A DNA stretch of 64,000 bases from Leifsonia shinshuensis. GTDB lineage: Bacteria; Actinomycetota; Actinomycetes; Actinomycetales; Microbacteriaceae. The notes under the pieces were generated by a model. That model ran no database searches. It had not been told where the DNA came from and saw nothing but the letters and a program-made list of their open reading frames with translations. Positions 40,753 through 49,036 of this stretch are shown here, in pieces. The position numbers and the translations under genes are program-made. The DNA is taken from positions 2,976,001 through 3,040,000 of the forward strand of contig NZ_JAVDVK010000001.1 of the NCBI RefSeq assembly GCF_031456835.1. The letters are read 5' to 3'. Within the stretch, counting starts at the first letter, position 1. Each line of letters begins with the position of its first letter.

Positions 40753-42486
40753 GTGACTCTGCTTCGCCTATCGCTTCGCTTCGTGCGCCCGTACTGGCGC
40801 GCGGTGACCGCGGTCGTGGTCCTCCAACTGATCGCGACCATGGCCGCCCTCTACCTGCCTACCCTCAACGCCGACATCATCGACAAGGGCGTGGTGAAGG
40901 GCGACACCGACTTCATCTGGCGCACCGGCGGCATGATGCTGGTCGTCTGCTTCGTGCAGGTGATCGCCGCCGTCGCCGCCACCTACTTCGGGGCCCGCGC
41001 CTCGATGTCCGCCGGCCAGGACATCCGCCGCTCCTTCTACCGCAAAGTGGATGCGCTCCCCTCGCTCGATCTCGCGCGCTGGGGCACCCCGACACTGATC
41101 ACCCGCAACACGAACGACGTGCAGCAGGTGCAGATGCTGCTGCTCATGACCTTCAACTTCATGGTGTCGACGCCGATCATGTGCATCGCCGGCATCATCT
41201 TCGCGGTGCGCGTCGACGCCGGGCTGTCGTGGCTGATCTGGGTGTCTGTCGCCGTGCTCTTCGTCGTGGTCGGGATCCTCGTGGCGGTGCTGCTGCCGAT
41301 GTTCCGCGTCATGCAGGAGCGGATCGACGGCGTGAACGGCGTGATCCGCGAGCAGATCGTCGGCATCCGCGTCATCCGCGCGTTCGTGCGCGAGAAGTTC
41401 GAGACGGACCGCTACGACGACGCCAACGCCGCGCTCACCCGGATCTCGGTGAAGGTCGGCAACGTGTTCGTGCTGATGTTCCCGGTCATCATGCTCATCC
41501 TCAACGCGGCGACGGTCGCCGTGCTGTGGTTCGGCGGGCACCGGGTGGATGCCGGCGACATCCAGATCGGGGCGCTCACGGCGTTCCTGCAGTACCTGCT
41601 GCAGATCCTCGTCGCCGTCATGATGGGCGTCTTCATGGCGATGATGATCCCGCGCGCCATGGTCTGCGCGGAGCGCATCGAGGAGGTGCTGGGCGCGGTG
41701 CCGAGCAGCTCCGCCGAGGGCGGAGCGGCGGCCGGAGCCCCGCGCGACGGACGGGTCGAGGTCGACCGCGTGACGTTCGGCTACCCGGGGGCCGAGAAGC
41801 CCGTGCTCAACGACGTGTCGTTCACCGCCGAGGCCGGCCGTGTGACCGCGATCGTCGGATCGACCGGGTCCGGCAAGAGCACGCTCGTGTCGGTCATCGC
41901 CAACCTCTTCACGCCGCAGAAGGGCCACGTCCGCATCGGCGGCGTCGAGGTCGATGGGCTGAGCCGCGCGCAGATCGCCGGCGTGCTCGGGCTCGTGCCG
42001 CAGCGTCCCTACCTCTTCACGGGGACGATCGCGAGCAACCTCCGTTTCGGGCGTCCCGACGCGACGGACGACGAGCTGTGGGAGGCGCTGCGGATCGCTC
42101 AGGCGGAGGACTTCGTCCGCGCCAAGGAGCACGGCCTCGACGAGCGCATCGCCCAGGGCGGCACCAACGTCTCGGGCGGCCAGCGCCAGCGGTTGTGCAT
42201 CGCGCGTGCGCTGGTGGCGCGGCCGCAGGTGTTCCTCTTCGACGACTCGTTCTCGGCGCTCGACGTCGCGACGGACGCCCGGTTGAGACGAGCGCTCGAC
42301 GACGCCACCGGTGATGCCGCGGTGATCGTCGTCGCGCAGCGGGTGTCCACCATCCGCGAGGCCGACACGATCATCGTCATGGACGACGGACAGGTCGTCG
42401 GCCAGGGCACCCACGACGAACTGATCGAGACGAACGAGACGTACCGCGAGATCGTCGAGTCGCAGCTGAGCCTGGAGGTGGCCTGA
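40753..42486 (+). CDS. ABC exporter half-transporter (degenerate Walker B subunit)
   Basis: N-terminal six-helix type IV exporter domain (1-320) and C-terminal ATPase (335-577). Walker A is GSTGSGKST (about 368), signature NVSGGQRQR (about 471), Walker B LFDDSFSALD (about 494) with Asp in place of the catalytic Glu, and the switch is altered too: VVAQRVSTI has Gln instead of His. These are the features of the non-catalytic partner in heterodimeric multidrug exporters. GTG start. Its stop lies one base before the partner's ATG, so the pair is co-translated. The cargo may be drugs, lipids or peptides. Confidence 0.92.
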   Translation: MTLLRLSLRFVRPYWRAVTAVVVLQLIATMAALYLPTLNADIIDKGVVKGDTDFIWRTGGMMLVVCFVQVIAAVAATYFGARASMSAGQDIRRSFYRKVDALPSLDLARWGTPTLITRNTNDVQQVQMLLLMTFNFMVSTPIMCIAGIIFAVRVDAGLSWLIWVSVAVLFVVVGILVAVLLPMFRVMQERIDGVNGVIREQIVGIRVIRAFVREKFETDRYDDANAALTRISVKVGNVFVLMFPVIMLILNAATVAVLWFGGHRVDAGDIQIGALTAFLQYLLQILVAVMMGVFMAMMIPRAMVCAERIEEVLGAVPSSSAEGGAAAGAPRDGRVEVDRVTFGYPGAEKPVLNDVSFTAEAGRVTAIVGSTGSGKSTLVSVIANLFTPQKGHVRIGGVEVDGLSRAQIAGVLGLVPQRPYLFTGTIASNLRFGRPDATDDELWEALRIAQAEDFVRAKEHGLDERIAQGGTNVSGGQRQRLCIARALVARPQVFLFDDSFSALDVATDARLRRALDDATGDAAVIVVAQRVSTIREADTIIVMDDGQVVGQGTHDELIETNETYREIVESQLSLEVA

Positions 42487-42487
42487 G

Positions 42488-44581
42488 ATGGCGCGCACCA
42501 CGGAACGCAAGAAGCGCGGCGGCCGCCCGGAGGACGGGCAGACGCCGACCGCGAAGGACATCGTCCTCGACGAGCTGGAGGAGGAGTACGACTTCACGCC
42601 CACCGAGGCCGACGGCGACATGTTCGGCGGCGCGCCGGCCAAGAAGGCGAAGAACTTCTGGCCGTCCTTCAAGCGGCTCATGAGCCTGCTGAAGCCCGAG
42701 TGGCTCGGGATGGCGTGGGTCACCCTCCTCACGGTCGTGTCGGTCGTGCTCGTCGTCATCGCGCCCAAGATCCTCGGTGATGCGACCAACGTGATCTTCC
42801 GGGGCGTCATCGCCTCGCAGCTCCCTCCGGGGGTGCCGGTCGACCAGGTCATCGAGCAGTTGCGCGCCTCGGGCCAGAACCAGCTCGCGGACGTCGTGGC
42901 CGCCTCCGGCGTCACCACCGGCGAGGGGATCGACTTCACCGAGCTCGGGCGCCTGCTGCTGATCGTGCTGACGATGTACCTCGTCGCGTCGCTGCTGCAG
43001 TGGTGGCAGGGCTACCTGCTCAACGCCCTGGTGATGCGGGTCGTCTACGGTCTCCGCAAGGACGTCGAGGCGAAGCTCAACCGGCTGCCGCTCAGCTACT
43101 TCGACACCCGGCAGCGCGGTGACCTGATGTCGCGCGTGACCAACGACGTCGACAACATCCAGACGGCTCTGCAGCAGGCGTTCTCGCAGCTCATCCAGTC
43201 CGTGCTGATGGTGATCGGCATCGGGATCATGATGTTCATCGTGTCGTGGCAGCTCGCGCTGATCGCGCTGATCTCCATCCCGCTCTCCGGTGTCATCGCC
43301 GGAGTGATCGGGTCGCGCTCGCAGAAGCTGTTCACCACGCAGTGGGCCTCGACCGGCGCGCTCAACGGGCACATCGAGGAGTCGTACTCGGGGCTCGACC
43401 TGGTGCGCGCGTTCGGCCGCGACGAGGTCATGCTCGCCGAGTTCGACTCCCGCAACGCCACCCTGCACAAGGCGCAGGTCGGCGCGCAGTTCGTCTCCGG
43501 CAGCATCATGCCGGCGATGAACTTCGTGTCGTACCTCTCCTACGTGCTGATCGCGGTGGTCGGCGGACTGAAGGTCGCGGCCGGTCAGCTGACCATCGGC
43601 GACGCGACGGCGTTCATCCAGTACTCGCGGGAGTTCTCGCAGCCGATCGGCCAGATCGCCGGCATGGCGAACATGCTGCAGTCCGGTGTCGCGTCGGCGG
43701 AGCGGACGTTCGAGTTCCTCGACTCCGAGGAGCAGACGCCCGACACGGCCACCGAGCACCTGCCGGAGCGGGCCGACGGCCGGGTCGAGCTCGACCACGT
43801 CGACTTCTCCTACGAGCCGGAGACGCCGCTCATCACCGACCTGTCGCTCAGTGTCCAGCCGGGCAGCACGGTCGCGATCGTCGGCCCGACCGGTGCGGGC
43901 AAGACGACGCTGGTCAACCTGATCATGCGGTTCTACGAGCTGAACGGCGGAGCCATCCGCCTCGACGGCATCGAGACCACGCACCTGTCGCGGGCCGAAC
44001 TCCGCGGCCAGGTCGGGATGGTGCTGCAGGACGCCTGGCTGTTCTCGGGCACGATCCGCGAGAACATCCGCTACGGACGTCTCGACGCCACCGACGACGA
44101 GGTGATCGCGGCGGCCAAGGCCACCATGGTCGACCGCTTCGTGCGCCAGCTGCCCGACGGGTACGACACCGTGATCGACGCCGAGGGCGGCAACGTCTCG
44201 GCCGGCGAGCGGCAGCTGATCACCATCGCCCGGGCGTTCATCGCGAACCCGTCGCTGCTCATCCTCGACGAGGCCACCTCCTCCGTGGACACCCGCACCG
44301 AGCTGCTGGTGCAGCACGCGATGGCGGCTCTGCGCACGGACCGCACGTCGTTCGTGATCGCGCACCGGTTGTCCACCATTCGGGATGCGCACACCATCCT
44401 GGTCATGGAGAGCGGCCGCATCGTCGAGCAGGGCGACCACGCCACCCTGCTCGCCCGGCGCGGCGCGTACTACGACCTGTACATGACGCAGTTCCGCGGC
44501 GGCGACGCCGAAGCCGAGCAGGACCGCGAGGAGCAGCAGCAGAGCCGGTCCGACGTGGCCGAGGAGCTGGCGGCGCCGTAA
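42488..44581 (+). CDS. ABC exporter half-transporter (catalytic Walker B subunit)
   Basis: A 697-residue partner. It has an acidic N-terminal extension (1-55), six membrane helices with an extra loop of about 60 residues between the first two (about 105-160), and the ATPase. Walker A is GPTGAGKTT (about 465), signature NVSAGERQL (about 568, degenerate compared with SGGQ), Walker B LLILDEATSS (about 590) with Glu, and the H-loop VIAHRLSTI is intact. GGAGGTGG at the end of the previous gene serves as ribosome site. Glu/Gln-rich C-terminal tail. It ends before a strong hairpin. Confidence 0.93.
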   Translation: MARTTERKKRGGRPEDGQTPTAKDIVLDELEEEYDFTPTEADGDMFGGAPAKKAKNFWPSFKRLMSLLKPEWLGMAWVTLLTVVSVVLVVIAPKILGDATNVIFRGVIASQLPPGVPVDQVIEQLRASGQNQLADVVAASGVTTGEGIDFTELGRLLLIVLTMYLVASLLQWWQGYLLNALVMRVVYGLRKDVEAKLNRLPLSYFDTRQRGDLMSRVTNDVDNIQTALQQAFSQLIQSVLMVIGIGIMMFIVSWQLALIALISIPLSGVIAGVIGSRSQKLFTTQWASTGALNGHIEESYSGLDLVRAFGRDEVMLAEFDSRNATLHKAQVGAQFVSGSIMPAMNFVSYLSYVLIAVVGGLKVAAGQLTIGDATAFIQYSREFSQPIGQIAGMANMLQSGVASAERTFEFLDSEEQTPDTATEHLPERADGRVELDHVDFSYEPETPLITDLSLSVQPGSTVAIVGPTGAGKTTLVNLIMRFYELNGGAIRLDGIETTHLSRAELRGQVGMVLQDAWLFSGTIRENIRYGRLDATDDEVIAAAKATMVDRFVRQLPDGYDTVIDAEGGNVSAGERQLITIARAFIANPSLLILDEATSSVDTRTELLVQHAMAALRTDRTSFVIAHRLSTIRDAHTILVMESGRIVEQGDHATLLARRGAYYDLYMTQFRGGDAEAEQDREEQQQSRSDVAEELAAP

Positions 44582-44606
44582 CGCGAGCCGCGGCGACAGC
44601 GGAATG

Positions 44607-44646
44607 GTGCACGGGCGGCCGAGCGGGGTTGAGGCCGCCCGTGCAC
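44607..44646. terminator. hairpin after the ABC exporter operon
   Basis: Perfect 14-bp arms (GTGCACGGGCGGCC and complement) with a 12-base loop, 25 bases after the exporter stop and facing the convergent marR gene. No T-run. The remaining 125 bases up to marR show no gene. Confidence 0.6.
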
Positions 44647-44771
44647 TGCAGACCATCCAATGACGGCCGCTCCGGGGTCGGCAGTCGATTGACGGTTGCG
44701 CACGGATGTGCGACTAGAACGCGTGGTTCATCCCGCGCTGCTATGTACGGATTCCCGCGACGCCCGGCCGG

Positions 44772-45269
44772 TCAGCCGTCGGCTTTCGGGGGCACCCACG
44801 TCGGCGCCGGGCCGATCCCGGCGTTGATCCGTGCGCTGATCTGCCGGAGCTGCGCGACCTGGGCCCGGGTGAGCCGGTCGAAGACCAGTTCCTGAACGAG
44901 CGCGTGGTGCGCCGGCGTGGACCGGCCCACCAGCTCGTGCCCGGCGTCGGTGAGGATCGCGAGCGTGAATCGGCCGTCCGCCGGGTCGGTCTGCCGGTGC
45001 GCCCAGCCGTTCTTCTCGAATCGGGAGATCGCACGCGAGAGGCGCGACAGGGTGCTGCTGGCGTATCCGGCGAGCGTGCTCATCCTCAGCGTGCGGTCGG
45101 GCGCCGTGTCTAGCGCGAAGAGCAGGCCGTGCTCGTAGTGGGTGAGACCGCTGTCGCGCTGCAGTTGTGCGTCGAGCGCTGCCGGCAGCCGCTCGAGGAG
45201 TGTGGCGATCGCCGCCCAGGCTTCGAGCTGATCGGGATCGAGACCGGACGGGGGGAGTGCTGCGGTCAT
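44772..45269 (-). CDS. MarR family transcriptional regulator
   Basis: A 165-residue winged-helix dimeric repressor: THYEHGLLFALDTAPDRTLRM, recognition part TLAGYASSTLSRLSRAISRFEKNGW and wing QTDPADGRFTLAILTDAGHE. Genes of this family respond to phenolics, drugs or oxidants. TAGACT lies six bases before its ATG (leaderless), and two palindromes of the type ACTTGC..GCAAGT lie in the gap shared with a divergent SDR gene, so it should repress both. It is convergent with the ABC exporter and need not control it. Confidence 0.9.
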   Translation of the reverse strand: MTAALPPSGLDPDQLEAWAAIATLLERLPAALDAQLQRDSGLTHYEHGLLFALDTAPDRTLRMSTLAGYASSTLSRLSRAISRFEKNGWAHRQTDPADGRFTLAILTDAGHELVGRSTPAHHALVQELVFDRLTRAQVAQLRQISARINAGIGPAPTWVPPKADG

Positions 45270-45275
45270 GACCGG

Positions 45276-45281
45276 AGTCTA
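45276..45281 (-). promoter_or_regulatory. -10 element of the leaderless marR promoter
   Basis: TAGACT six bases before the ATG; CTGACT, 17 bases further upstream, is a fair -35. Confidence 0.55.
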
Positions 45282-45284
45282 ACG

Positions 45285-45302
45285 GACTTGCTCAAGCAAG
45301 TC
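45285..45302. promoter_or_regulatory. MarR operator, site 1
   Basis: GACTTGCTCAAGCAAGTC, a palindrome of eight-base arms around CA. It overlaps the -35 of the SDR promoter and abuts the marR -10. Confidence 0.75.
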
Positions 45303-45316
45303 AGCAGAGGTAGTGT
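45288..45316 (+). promoter_or_regulatory. promoter of the SDR gene
   Basis: TTGCTC (45288-45293), 17 bases, TAGTGT (45311-45316). The predicted start near 45323 lies in operator site 2. Confidence 0.6.
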
Positions 45317-45317
45317 C

Positions 45318-45333
45318 ACTTGCCTAAGCAAGT
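45318..45333. promoter_or_regulatory. MarR operator, site 2
   Basis: ACTTGCCTAAGCAAGT, the same word as site 1 with one mismatched pair. Centres of the two sites are 32 bp apart. Confidence 0.65.
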
Positions 45334-45371
45334 CATCGACCCGGCACGAGATGCCGCAGGAAGGATCGAGC

Positions 45372-46169
45372 ATGGACCTCCAGCTCGCGGGCAGAAGCGC
45401 ATTCGTCAGTGGATCGACACGGGGCATCGGATTCGCCGTAGCGGATCGGCTCGCCGCGGAGGGCGCACGGGTCATCCTGAGCGGGAGGCATCCGGAGACT
45501 CTGGAGGCGGCCGTGACGCGGCTGCGGACCGCGCACCCGGGGGTCGAGCATTCGGGCGTGGTCGTCGACTTCGCCGACCCGGCCCGCATGGGCGCGCTCC
45601 TGGACTCGGACGCACTCGGTGAGATCGACATCCTCGTCAACAACGTCGGGATGTTCGGGCTCGCGGAGTTCGAGACCATCGACGACGCGGAGTGGGCGCG
45701 CTACCTCGAGGTCAACCTGATGAGCGGCGTGCGCCTGTCGCGCCTCGCTCTTCCCGGCATGATCGAGCGGGGGTGGGGCCGCGTGCTGTTCATCAGCAGC
45801 GAGTCCGGCGTCAACGTCCCGGCCGACATGGTCCACTACGGCGTCACCAAGGCCGCGATGATCGCGCTCAGCAACGGCCTGGCCAAGCGGACGCGCGGCA
45901 CCGCCGTCACGGTCAACACCGTCCTCGGCGGCCCGACCTACTCGGACGGCGTCGCCGACACGGTCGAGGCGATCGCTGCATCCCAGTCGGCCCCCGTCGA
46001 CGCGGTGAAGGCCGCGATCATCGGTCAGAACCGCACCACGCTGCTCGAGCGCTTCATCGACCCGGATGAGATCGCCTCGCTGGTCGCCTACCTGGCGAGC
46101 CCGCTCGCGTCGGCGACCAACGGCGCCGCTGTCCGGGCCGACGGCGGAGTGCTCACGGCGACGCTCTGA
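45372..46169 (+). CDS. SDR family oxidoreductase under MarR control
   Basis: A 265-residue classical SDR: SAFVSGSTRGIGFAVADRL (NADP-type), LVNNVGMFG, catalytic Ser in LFISSESG and Tyr/Lys in VHYGVTKAA, and a C-terminal AAVRADGGVL. GCAGGAAGG precedes the ATG. It is divergent from marR, with both operators across its promoter, so it is probably induced by the regulator's ligand and may detoxify it. The stop lies inside a terminator-like hairpin. Confidence 0.9.
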   Translation: MDLQLAGRSAFVSGSTRGIGFAVADRLAAEGARVILSGRHPETLEAAVTRLRTAHPGVEHSGVVVDFADPARMGALLDSDALGEIDILVNNVGMFGLAEFETIDDAEWARYLEVNLMSGVRLSRLALPGMIERGWGRVLFISSESGVNVPADMVHYGVTKAAMIALSNGLAKRTRGTAVTVNTVLGGPTYSDGVADTVEAIAASQSAPVDAVKAAIIGQNRTTLLERFIDPDEIASLVAYLASPLASATNGAAVRADGGVLTATL

Positions 46170-46195
46170 CCGGGGGATTCCACCCGGTCAGAGCG
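46162..46195. terminator. hairpin spanning the SDR stop codon
   Basis: Perfect 13-bp arms (CGCTCTGACCGGG and complement) with an eight-base loop; the stop codon is in the left arm. No T-run follows. Confidence 0.5.
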
Positions 46196-46225
46196 CGGCC
46201 CCACCGCATCCACGAGCCGGCCGGC

Positions 46226-46798
46226 TCAGCGGCGTCCCACGAGCTTCGCGACCGTCCGCACCGCGAACACTCCGGCGAGCACCCACGGTCCCACCACGAT
46301 GATCGGGTCGAGCCAGGTGTGCCTGAGGTCGGCGCGCTGCACCCCGAACCGGGACGAGATCGGATGGTGGCCCACCTCGCCGAGCACGCCCGACTCGGTG
46401 ATCGGGTCGTCCGGGCGGCGTGACGCGAACGACCTCAGGTGCTCGGTGATCGCATCCACCCGGTCGCCGGCGACGAGCACCAGCCAGTGCGCCGTCTGGC
46501 CCTCGCTGTAGCGGTCGTAGGCGAATCGGCGGATGGCGCCGGACAGCCCGTGCAGTGGCTGTGCCGTGCCGAACACCGGTGTCAGCCGCTCGTGCTCCAC
46601 CGAGCGCTCGCGGCCCCTCGTCGGCTCCTGCTGGACGGGCATGGTCCAGTGGGCGCCCGTCGCCTCCGGCGGTTCGAGGCGCTCGCGCGGGTGCGATGGG
46701 CGGTCGGCCGGGTCGCTGTCGACGCCCCAGCCGGGGATCCTCTGGCGCAGCGCCTCGGGGTCGTACTTCTTTGTGTGGTCACTCGCCACGTACGGCAT
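46226..46798 (-). CDS. hypothetical protein with C-terminal membrane segment, 190 aa
   Basis: The first 50 residues are polar (KKYDPEALRQRIPGWGVDSD), a middle part includes AIRRFAYDRYSEGQTAHWLVLVAGDRVDAITEH (in part FAYDRYSEGQTAHWLVLVAG), and a hydrophobic segment (about 165-185) ends the protein. I do not recognise the family. AAGGAG eight bases before the ATG supports translation. It follows the zinc dehydrogenase gene by 30 bases and is probably in its operon. Confidence 0.65.
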   Translation of the reverse strand: MPYVASDHTKKYDPEALRQRIPGWGVDSDPADRPSHPRERLEPPEATGAHWTMPVQQEPTRGRERSVEHERLTPVFGTAQPLHGLSGAIRRFAYDRYSEGQTAHWLVLVAGDRVDAITEHLRSFASRRPDDPITESGVLGEVGHHPISSRFGVQRADLRHTWLDPIIVVGPWVLAGVFAVRTVAKLVGRR

Positions 46799-46828
46799 GT
46801 CGGTCTCCTTACTTCGGCGGTGGTCGTC

Positions 46829-47977
46829 CTACGCGGCGCTCGGCACCACGAGCGGCTTGATGATGCCGTCGAGCTTCGACGAGAACAGGTGGTACCCGTC
46901 CTGGATGTGCTCCAGCGGGATGCGGTGGGTCACGATGTCACTCGGCGTCAGGTAGCCGTTGCGCACATGCTCGAACAGGCGCGGCCACTGCCGCTTCACC
47001 GGGCACTGGTTGGTGTTGATGCGCAGCCCCTTGTTCATCGCGTCGCCGAACTTGACCGCGCTGAACAGCGGTCCGTAGGCGCCCATCACGGAGATGGTGC
47101 CGCCCTTGCGCACCGAGTCGATCGCCCAGTTCAGCGCGACCGGCGAGCCGCCCTGCAGCTTCAGCTTGGAGGAGGTGACGTGCTGCAGCACCGCCCCGTC
47201 GGCCTCGGCCCCGACCGCGTCGATGACGACGTCCGCCCCGAGGCCGTCGGTCGTGTGCTTGAGCATCCGGACGATGTCGCCCTCCTCGACGAAGTTGTAC
47301 GTCTCGGCGTGGGCGAACGACCGCGCCTTCTCCAACCGGTAGTCGAGGTGGTCGATCACGATCACGCGCCCGGCGCCCATCAGCCAGGACGACTTGGCGG
47401 CGAACAGGCCGACCGGGCCGGCCCCGAACACCACGACGGTGTCGCCCTCCTCGATCTCGCCCAGCTGCGCGCCGAAGTAGCCGGTCGGCAGCGCGTCGGT
47501 GAGGAGCACGGCGTCCTCGTCCGACATCCAGTCGGGGATGACGGTCGGCCCGACATCCGCCAGCGGCACCCGCACGTACTCGGCCTGGCCGCCGTCGTAG
47601 CCGCCCGTCGTGTGCGAGTACCCGTAGATGCCGCCGACCGCGGTCGCGTTGGGATTCACGTTGTGGCAGTTCGAGTACAGCCCGCGCACGCAGAAGTAGC
47701 AGCTGCCGCAGAAGATGTTGAACGGGACCATCACGCGGTCGCCCACCTTCAGGTTCTGCACGTCCGGTCCGACCTCGTCGACGACGCCGATGAACTCGTG
47801 GCCGAACGTGTGCCCGATCCGTGTGTCCGGCATCATGCCGTGGTAGAGGTGCAGGTCGGAGCCGCAGATCGCGGCCAGGGTCACCCGGACGATCGCATCG
47901 CCGGGATGCTCGATCCTCGGTCGGTCCTTCTCCTCGACCCGGATCTTGTACGGGCCGCGATAGGTCATTGCCAGCAT
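46829..47977 (-). CDS. zinc-dependent alcohol dehydrogenase (glutathione-independent formaldehyde dehydrogenase-like)
   Basis: Medium-chain zinc dehydrogenase: AICGSDLHLYHG with the catalytic Cys, GHEFIGVV with His/Glu, structural zinc cysteines in FNIFCGSCYFCVRGLYSNCHN, and Rossmann motif VVFGAGPVGLFAAKSSW. The pattern and 382-residue length fit the formaldehyde dismutase-like subgroup, which keeps NAD bound, though a general alcohol or aldehyde role is equally possible. AAAGGAG precedes the ATG. Upstream, the 145-base gap to the next gene includes AGGCAAGTGAAC near 48076, half of the MarR-type word found at 45318. Confidence 0.9.
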   Translation of the reverse strand: MLAMTYRGPYKIRVEEKDRPRIEHPGDAIVRVTLAAICGSDLHLYHGMMPDTRIGHTFGHEFIGVVDEVGPDVQNLKVGDRVMVPFNIFCGSCYFCVRGLYSNCHNVNPNATAVGGIYGYSHTTGGYDGGQAEYVRVPLADVGPTVIPDWMSDEDAVLLTDALPTGYFGAQLGEIEEGDTVVVFGAGPVGLFAAKSSWLMGAGRVIVIDHLDYRLEKARSFAHAETYNFVEEGDIVRMLKHTTDGLGADVVIDAVGAEADGAVLQHVTSSKLKLQGGSPVALNWAIDSVRKGGTISVMGAYGPLFSAVKFGDAMNKGLRINTNQCPVKRQWPRLFEHVRNGYLTPSDIVTHRIPLEHIQDGYHLFSSKLDGIIKPLVVPSAA

Positions 47978-48122
47978 GTGGGCTCCTTTCGTCGCGCCCA
48001 GTCCATGCCACCCATTCGGGGGAGTCGAGGAGTTGACACGTGGGCCCTGCCGTGGCCTTACACCGATTCGCTAGGCAAGTGAACGAGTTGCCGCCGTCGT
48101 GTTCCGGCCGTAGAACGGAAGC

Positions 48123-48581
48123 ATGACGAAGGACGAACGCGCCTCCCTGCCCCCGGGCCCCGACTTCAAGTACGGCGGGTACACCGTGCGGCTGGAGCCG
48201 GAGCACGGCCGGACCGGACGCTGGCGCGTGGTCGACGACGAGAACTACTACGGGCTGATCGCCGCCTCGGAGCCGATCAACGGCGACCCGGAGGTGCACT
48301 TCGCGGCGCATTTCCCCGGCGAGGAGGAGATCCCGCCGATGAAGATCGTGCCGTTCTGGACGTCGGCGGCCGAATTCCTGCTGGACGCCGGCGAGGGGGA
48401 GCCCCTGTGGGGGCTGCCGGACGACCGCACCGCGCCGCATCCCATCGTGGCCGAGGAGTTGGTGCCCCCGGCCGAAGACGCACCCGGCGCGGATGTGGAC
48501 GGCGGAGCGACCGCAGGCCAGACCGCCACCGAGACCGGCGCCGCCGACCCGGCGCCGGCGGAGCGGACGGACGTCGCCTGA
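48123..48581 (+). CDS. hypothetical protein, 152 aa
   Basis: An acidic soluble protein. The first about 105 residues look folded (GGYTVRLEPEHGRTGRWRVV, FAAHFPGEEEIPPMKIVPFW), and the last 45 are an Ala/Pro/Glu/Thr-rich disordered tail. Family unknown. GGAAGC precedes the ATG, and TAGAAC lies six bases upstream as a weak leaderless-type -10. It ends at the terminator at 48605-48636. Confidence 0.65.
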   Translation: MTKDERASLPPGPDFKYGGYTVRLEPEHGRTGRWRVVDDENYYGLIAASEPINGDPEVHFAAHFPGEEEIPPMKIVPFWTSAAEFLLDAGEGEPLWGLPDDRTAPHPIVAEELVPPAEDAPGADVDGGATAGQTATETGAADPAPAERTDVA

Positions 48582-48604
48582 CGCCGGTCCGCCCCGCGAA
48601 CGAC

Positions 48605-48636
48605 GAAGGCCCGGAGCCGAACGGCTCCGGGCCTTC
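48605..48636. terminator. bidirectional hairpin terminator
   Basis: Perfect 15-bp arms (GAAGGCCCGGAGCCG and complement) around AA, with partial T-richness on the plus side (CTTCTCGT). It separates the convergent hypothetical gene and IscA-like gene. Confidence 0.75.
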
Positions 48637-48650
48637 TCGTGAGCGGCGGA

Positions 48651-48932
48651 CTAGGCGGTCGCGCCGATCGCGAAGCTGACGGCTCCCTGGTCGTCGACCT
48701 GCGCGTCGAGCACCTTGTCGTCGAGCACCTCGGCGGCCTGCGTCTCGAGGAAGATGCGGGCGCCGCCCGACTCGACCACCTGATCCGAAGCCTCCGGCTC
48801 CGGGGTGACGGCCGCCGCGAAGGCGGTGTTATCGGGGTTGCTGCTGCTGATCCGCAGCCCGGCGGTCTCCTCGGGGGACTGCTCGGTCAGCGTCTTGACG
48901 ATCGTGCTGGCGTTCTCCGTGAGGGTGAGCAT
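48651..48932 (-). CDS. HesB/IscA-like protein lacking cysteines, 93 aa
   Basis: The start MLTLTENASTIVKTLTEQ and the GLRISSS element resemble the A-type iron-sulfur carrier fold. The three conserved cysteines of IscA/HesB are absent: there is no Cys in the protein, so it cannot bind a cluster in the usual way. Ending: FLETQAAEVLDDKVLDAQVDDQGAVSFAIG (in part VLDDKVLDAQVDDQGAVSF). Such cysteine-free homologues seem common in actinobacteria, function unknown. GAAGGAGAGCTC precedes the ATG. Confidence 0.78.
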   Translation of the reverse strand: MLTLTENASTIVKTLTEQSPEETAGLRISSSNPDNTAFAAAVTPEPEASDQVVESGGARIFLETQAAEVLDDKVLDAQVDDQGAVSFAIGATA

Positions 48933-49036
48933 GAGCTCTCCTTCCGTTCGATGGTCCAGGAGTGCACTACGTTCCCGCATCCCGTGGAGGGAGGCAACCG
49001 CCATGGAGGCCATTGCCAGGGAACACTCACGGCTTC

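Noticed and set aside
39231..42314. A 1027-codon plus-strand frame covering the MBL gene antisense and the exporter out of frame
   Set aside because: No family resemblance; explained by the real MBL, DHFR-like and ABC exporter genes.
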